A stretch of DNA of 5,493 bases from Chitinophaga pinensis. Lineage in GTDB: Bacteria; Bacteroidota; Bacteroidia; Flavobacteriales_D; Crocinitomicaceae. The notes under the pieces were generated by a model that was given only the letters and a program-made list of their open reading frames with translations, made no database searches and was not told where the DNA came from. Position numbers and translations under genes: made by a program. The first letter of the stretch is position 1. Each line of letters opens with the position of its first letter. Shown piece by piece: positions 5,095 through 5,493 of this stretch. The stretch lies in assembly GCA_945868555.1 (NCBI GenBank), contig CAMBMC010000183.1:1-5493 (forward strand), given 5' to 3'.

Positions 5095-5493
5095 TTATGC
5101 AGACGCAATTTCTGTCTGTTCCGAGGAGTCGTCGTCCTTAACCTTGTTTTTACCAAAACGGGCTTTAATTCGGTCAACCGTGTAATACATCATAGGCACG
5201 ACGATGATGGTCAAGAACATGGAGCTTGTGAGTCCTCCAATCAAAACCCAAGCAAGACCATTTTTCCATTCTGCACCTGAACCTGTTCCGGTGGCGATTG
5301 GAATCATACCAATGATCATGGCAATGGTCGTCATCAAGATAGGACGCATTCGTTCGCGCACTGCTTCAAGCAAAGCCGTATACGTGGACTTTCCTTCTGT
5401 TTTTAGGTGATTTGTAAAATCCACAATCAAAATGGCGTTCTTGGCGACGAGTCCGAGAAGCATAAGCATTCCAAGCATGGTAAAGATTCCCAT
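5095..5493 (-). CDS. RND efflux pump inner-membrane permease (C-terminal end; 5' part outside window)
   Basis: The visible 132 residues are the C-terminus of an AcrB/HAE1-type resistance-nodulation-division transporter, a family of about 1000-1050 residues. The Met at the window edge is internal. Three membrane segments are seen: residues 2-24, running into the conserved GLVAKNAILIVDF; about 49-69, after the conserved RMRPILMTT; and about 80-104, AWVLIGGLTSSMFLTIIVVPMMYY. The tail from about 107 is cytoplasmic, charged and acidic (KDDDSSEQTE). These match the last three transmembrane helices of the family. Such pumps use the proton gradient to export hydrophobic compounds through a periplasmic adaptor and an outer-membrane channel. 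Substrate determinants and partner genes lie outside the window. KNAILIVDF and the GTGSGAEW stretch favour the hydrophobe/amphiphile exporter (HAE1) branch over metal (CusA/CzcA) pumps. It lies upstream of lpd on the same strand with a 58-base gap; no functional link is evident. Confidence 0.93.
   Translation of the reverse strand: MGIFTMLGMLMLLGLVAKNAILIVDFTNHLKTEGKSTYTALLEAVRERMRPILMTTIAMIIGMIPIATGTGSGAEWKNGLAWVLIGGLTSSMFLTIIVVPMMYYTVDRIKARFGKNKVKDDDSSEQTEIASA

Noticed and set aside
5037..5177. 47-codon N-terminal extension of lpd
   Set aside because: It overlaps the RND gene by 83 bases, is basic and unlike E3 proteins, and the FAD motif sits correctly after the ATG at 5036.
1..5493. A new defence, phage or toxin system
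   Set aside because: Every gene except the beta-barrel belongs to a familiar metabolic or transport family, and nothing in gene order or composition suggests a mobile or defence island.

Overview
The window looks like ordinary chromosomal DNA of a member of Bacteroidota, most likely Flavobacteriia-like. Three things suggest this: the first protein ends in a type IX secretion (T9SS, Por) C-terminal sorting domain; no start codon is preceded by a clear Shine-Dalgarno sequence; and the upstream regions carry a TAnnTTTG-like box (TAACTTCG, twice). The exact genus cannot be read from this sequence.

Left part (1-2427, plus strand): a tight three-gene cluster for extracytoplasmic phosphoester cleavage. 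It starts with the 3' part of a secreted endonuclease/exonuclease/phosphatase (EEP) family protein with a T9SS sorting domain. A lipoprotein that is only the 5'-nucleotidase C-terminal domain follows, overlapping by one base (TAATG). One base further on is a Tat-signal metallophosphatase that is only the 5'-nucleotidase N-terminal catalytic domain. The last two together equal one UshA-type 5'-nucleotidase, split in two and encoded in inverted domain order. The inferred pathway is degradation of extracellular nucleic acid or nucleotides to nucleosides and phosphate.

Middle (2473-3192): a separate outer-membrane beta-barrel-like protein of unknown function, with its own possible promoter. It is followed by a 452-base gene-free stretch (3193-3644) between convergent genes. 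This stretch is almost entirely built of short degenerate tandem units with 7- or 8-base period, of at least four types (AATTACN, AACTCGT, TCYT-N3/N4, GAACAWR), plus a hairpin and repeated TCGAAG modules. It is the most unusual part of the window.

Right part (minus strand): a complete dihydrolipoamide dehydrogenase gene (3645-5036), preceded by the 3' end of an RND efflux pump permease gene (5095-5493) that runs off the window. No phage, IS element, CRISPR array, tRNA or rRNA is visible. Apart from the repeat region and the split nucleotidase the content is ordinary.
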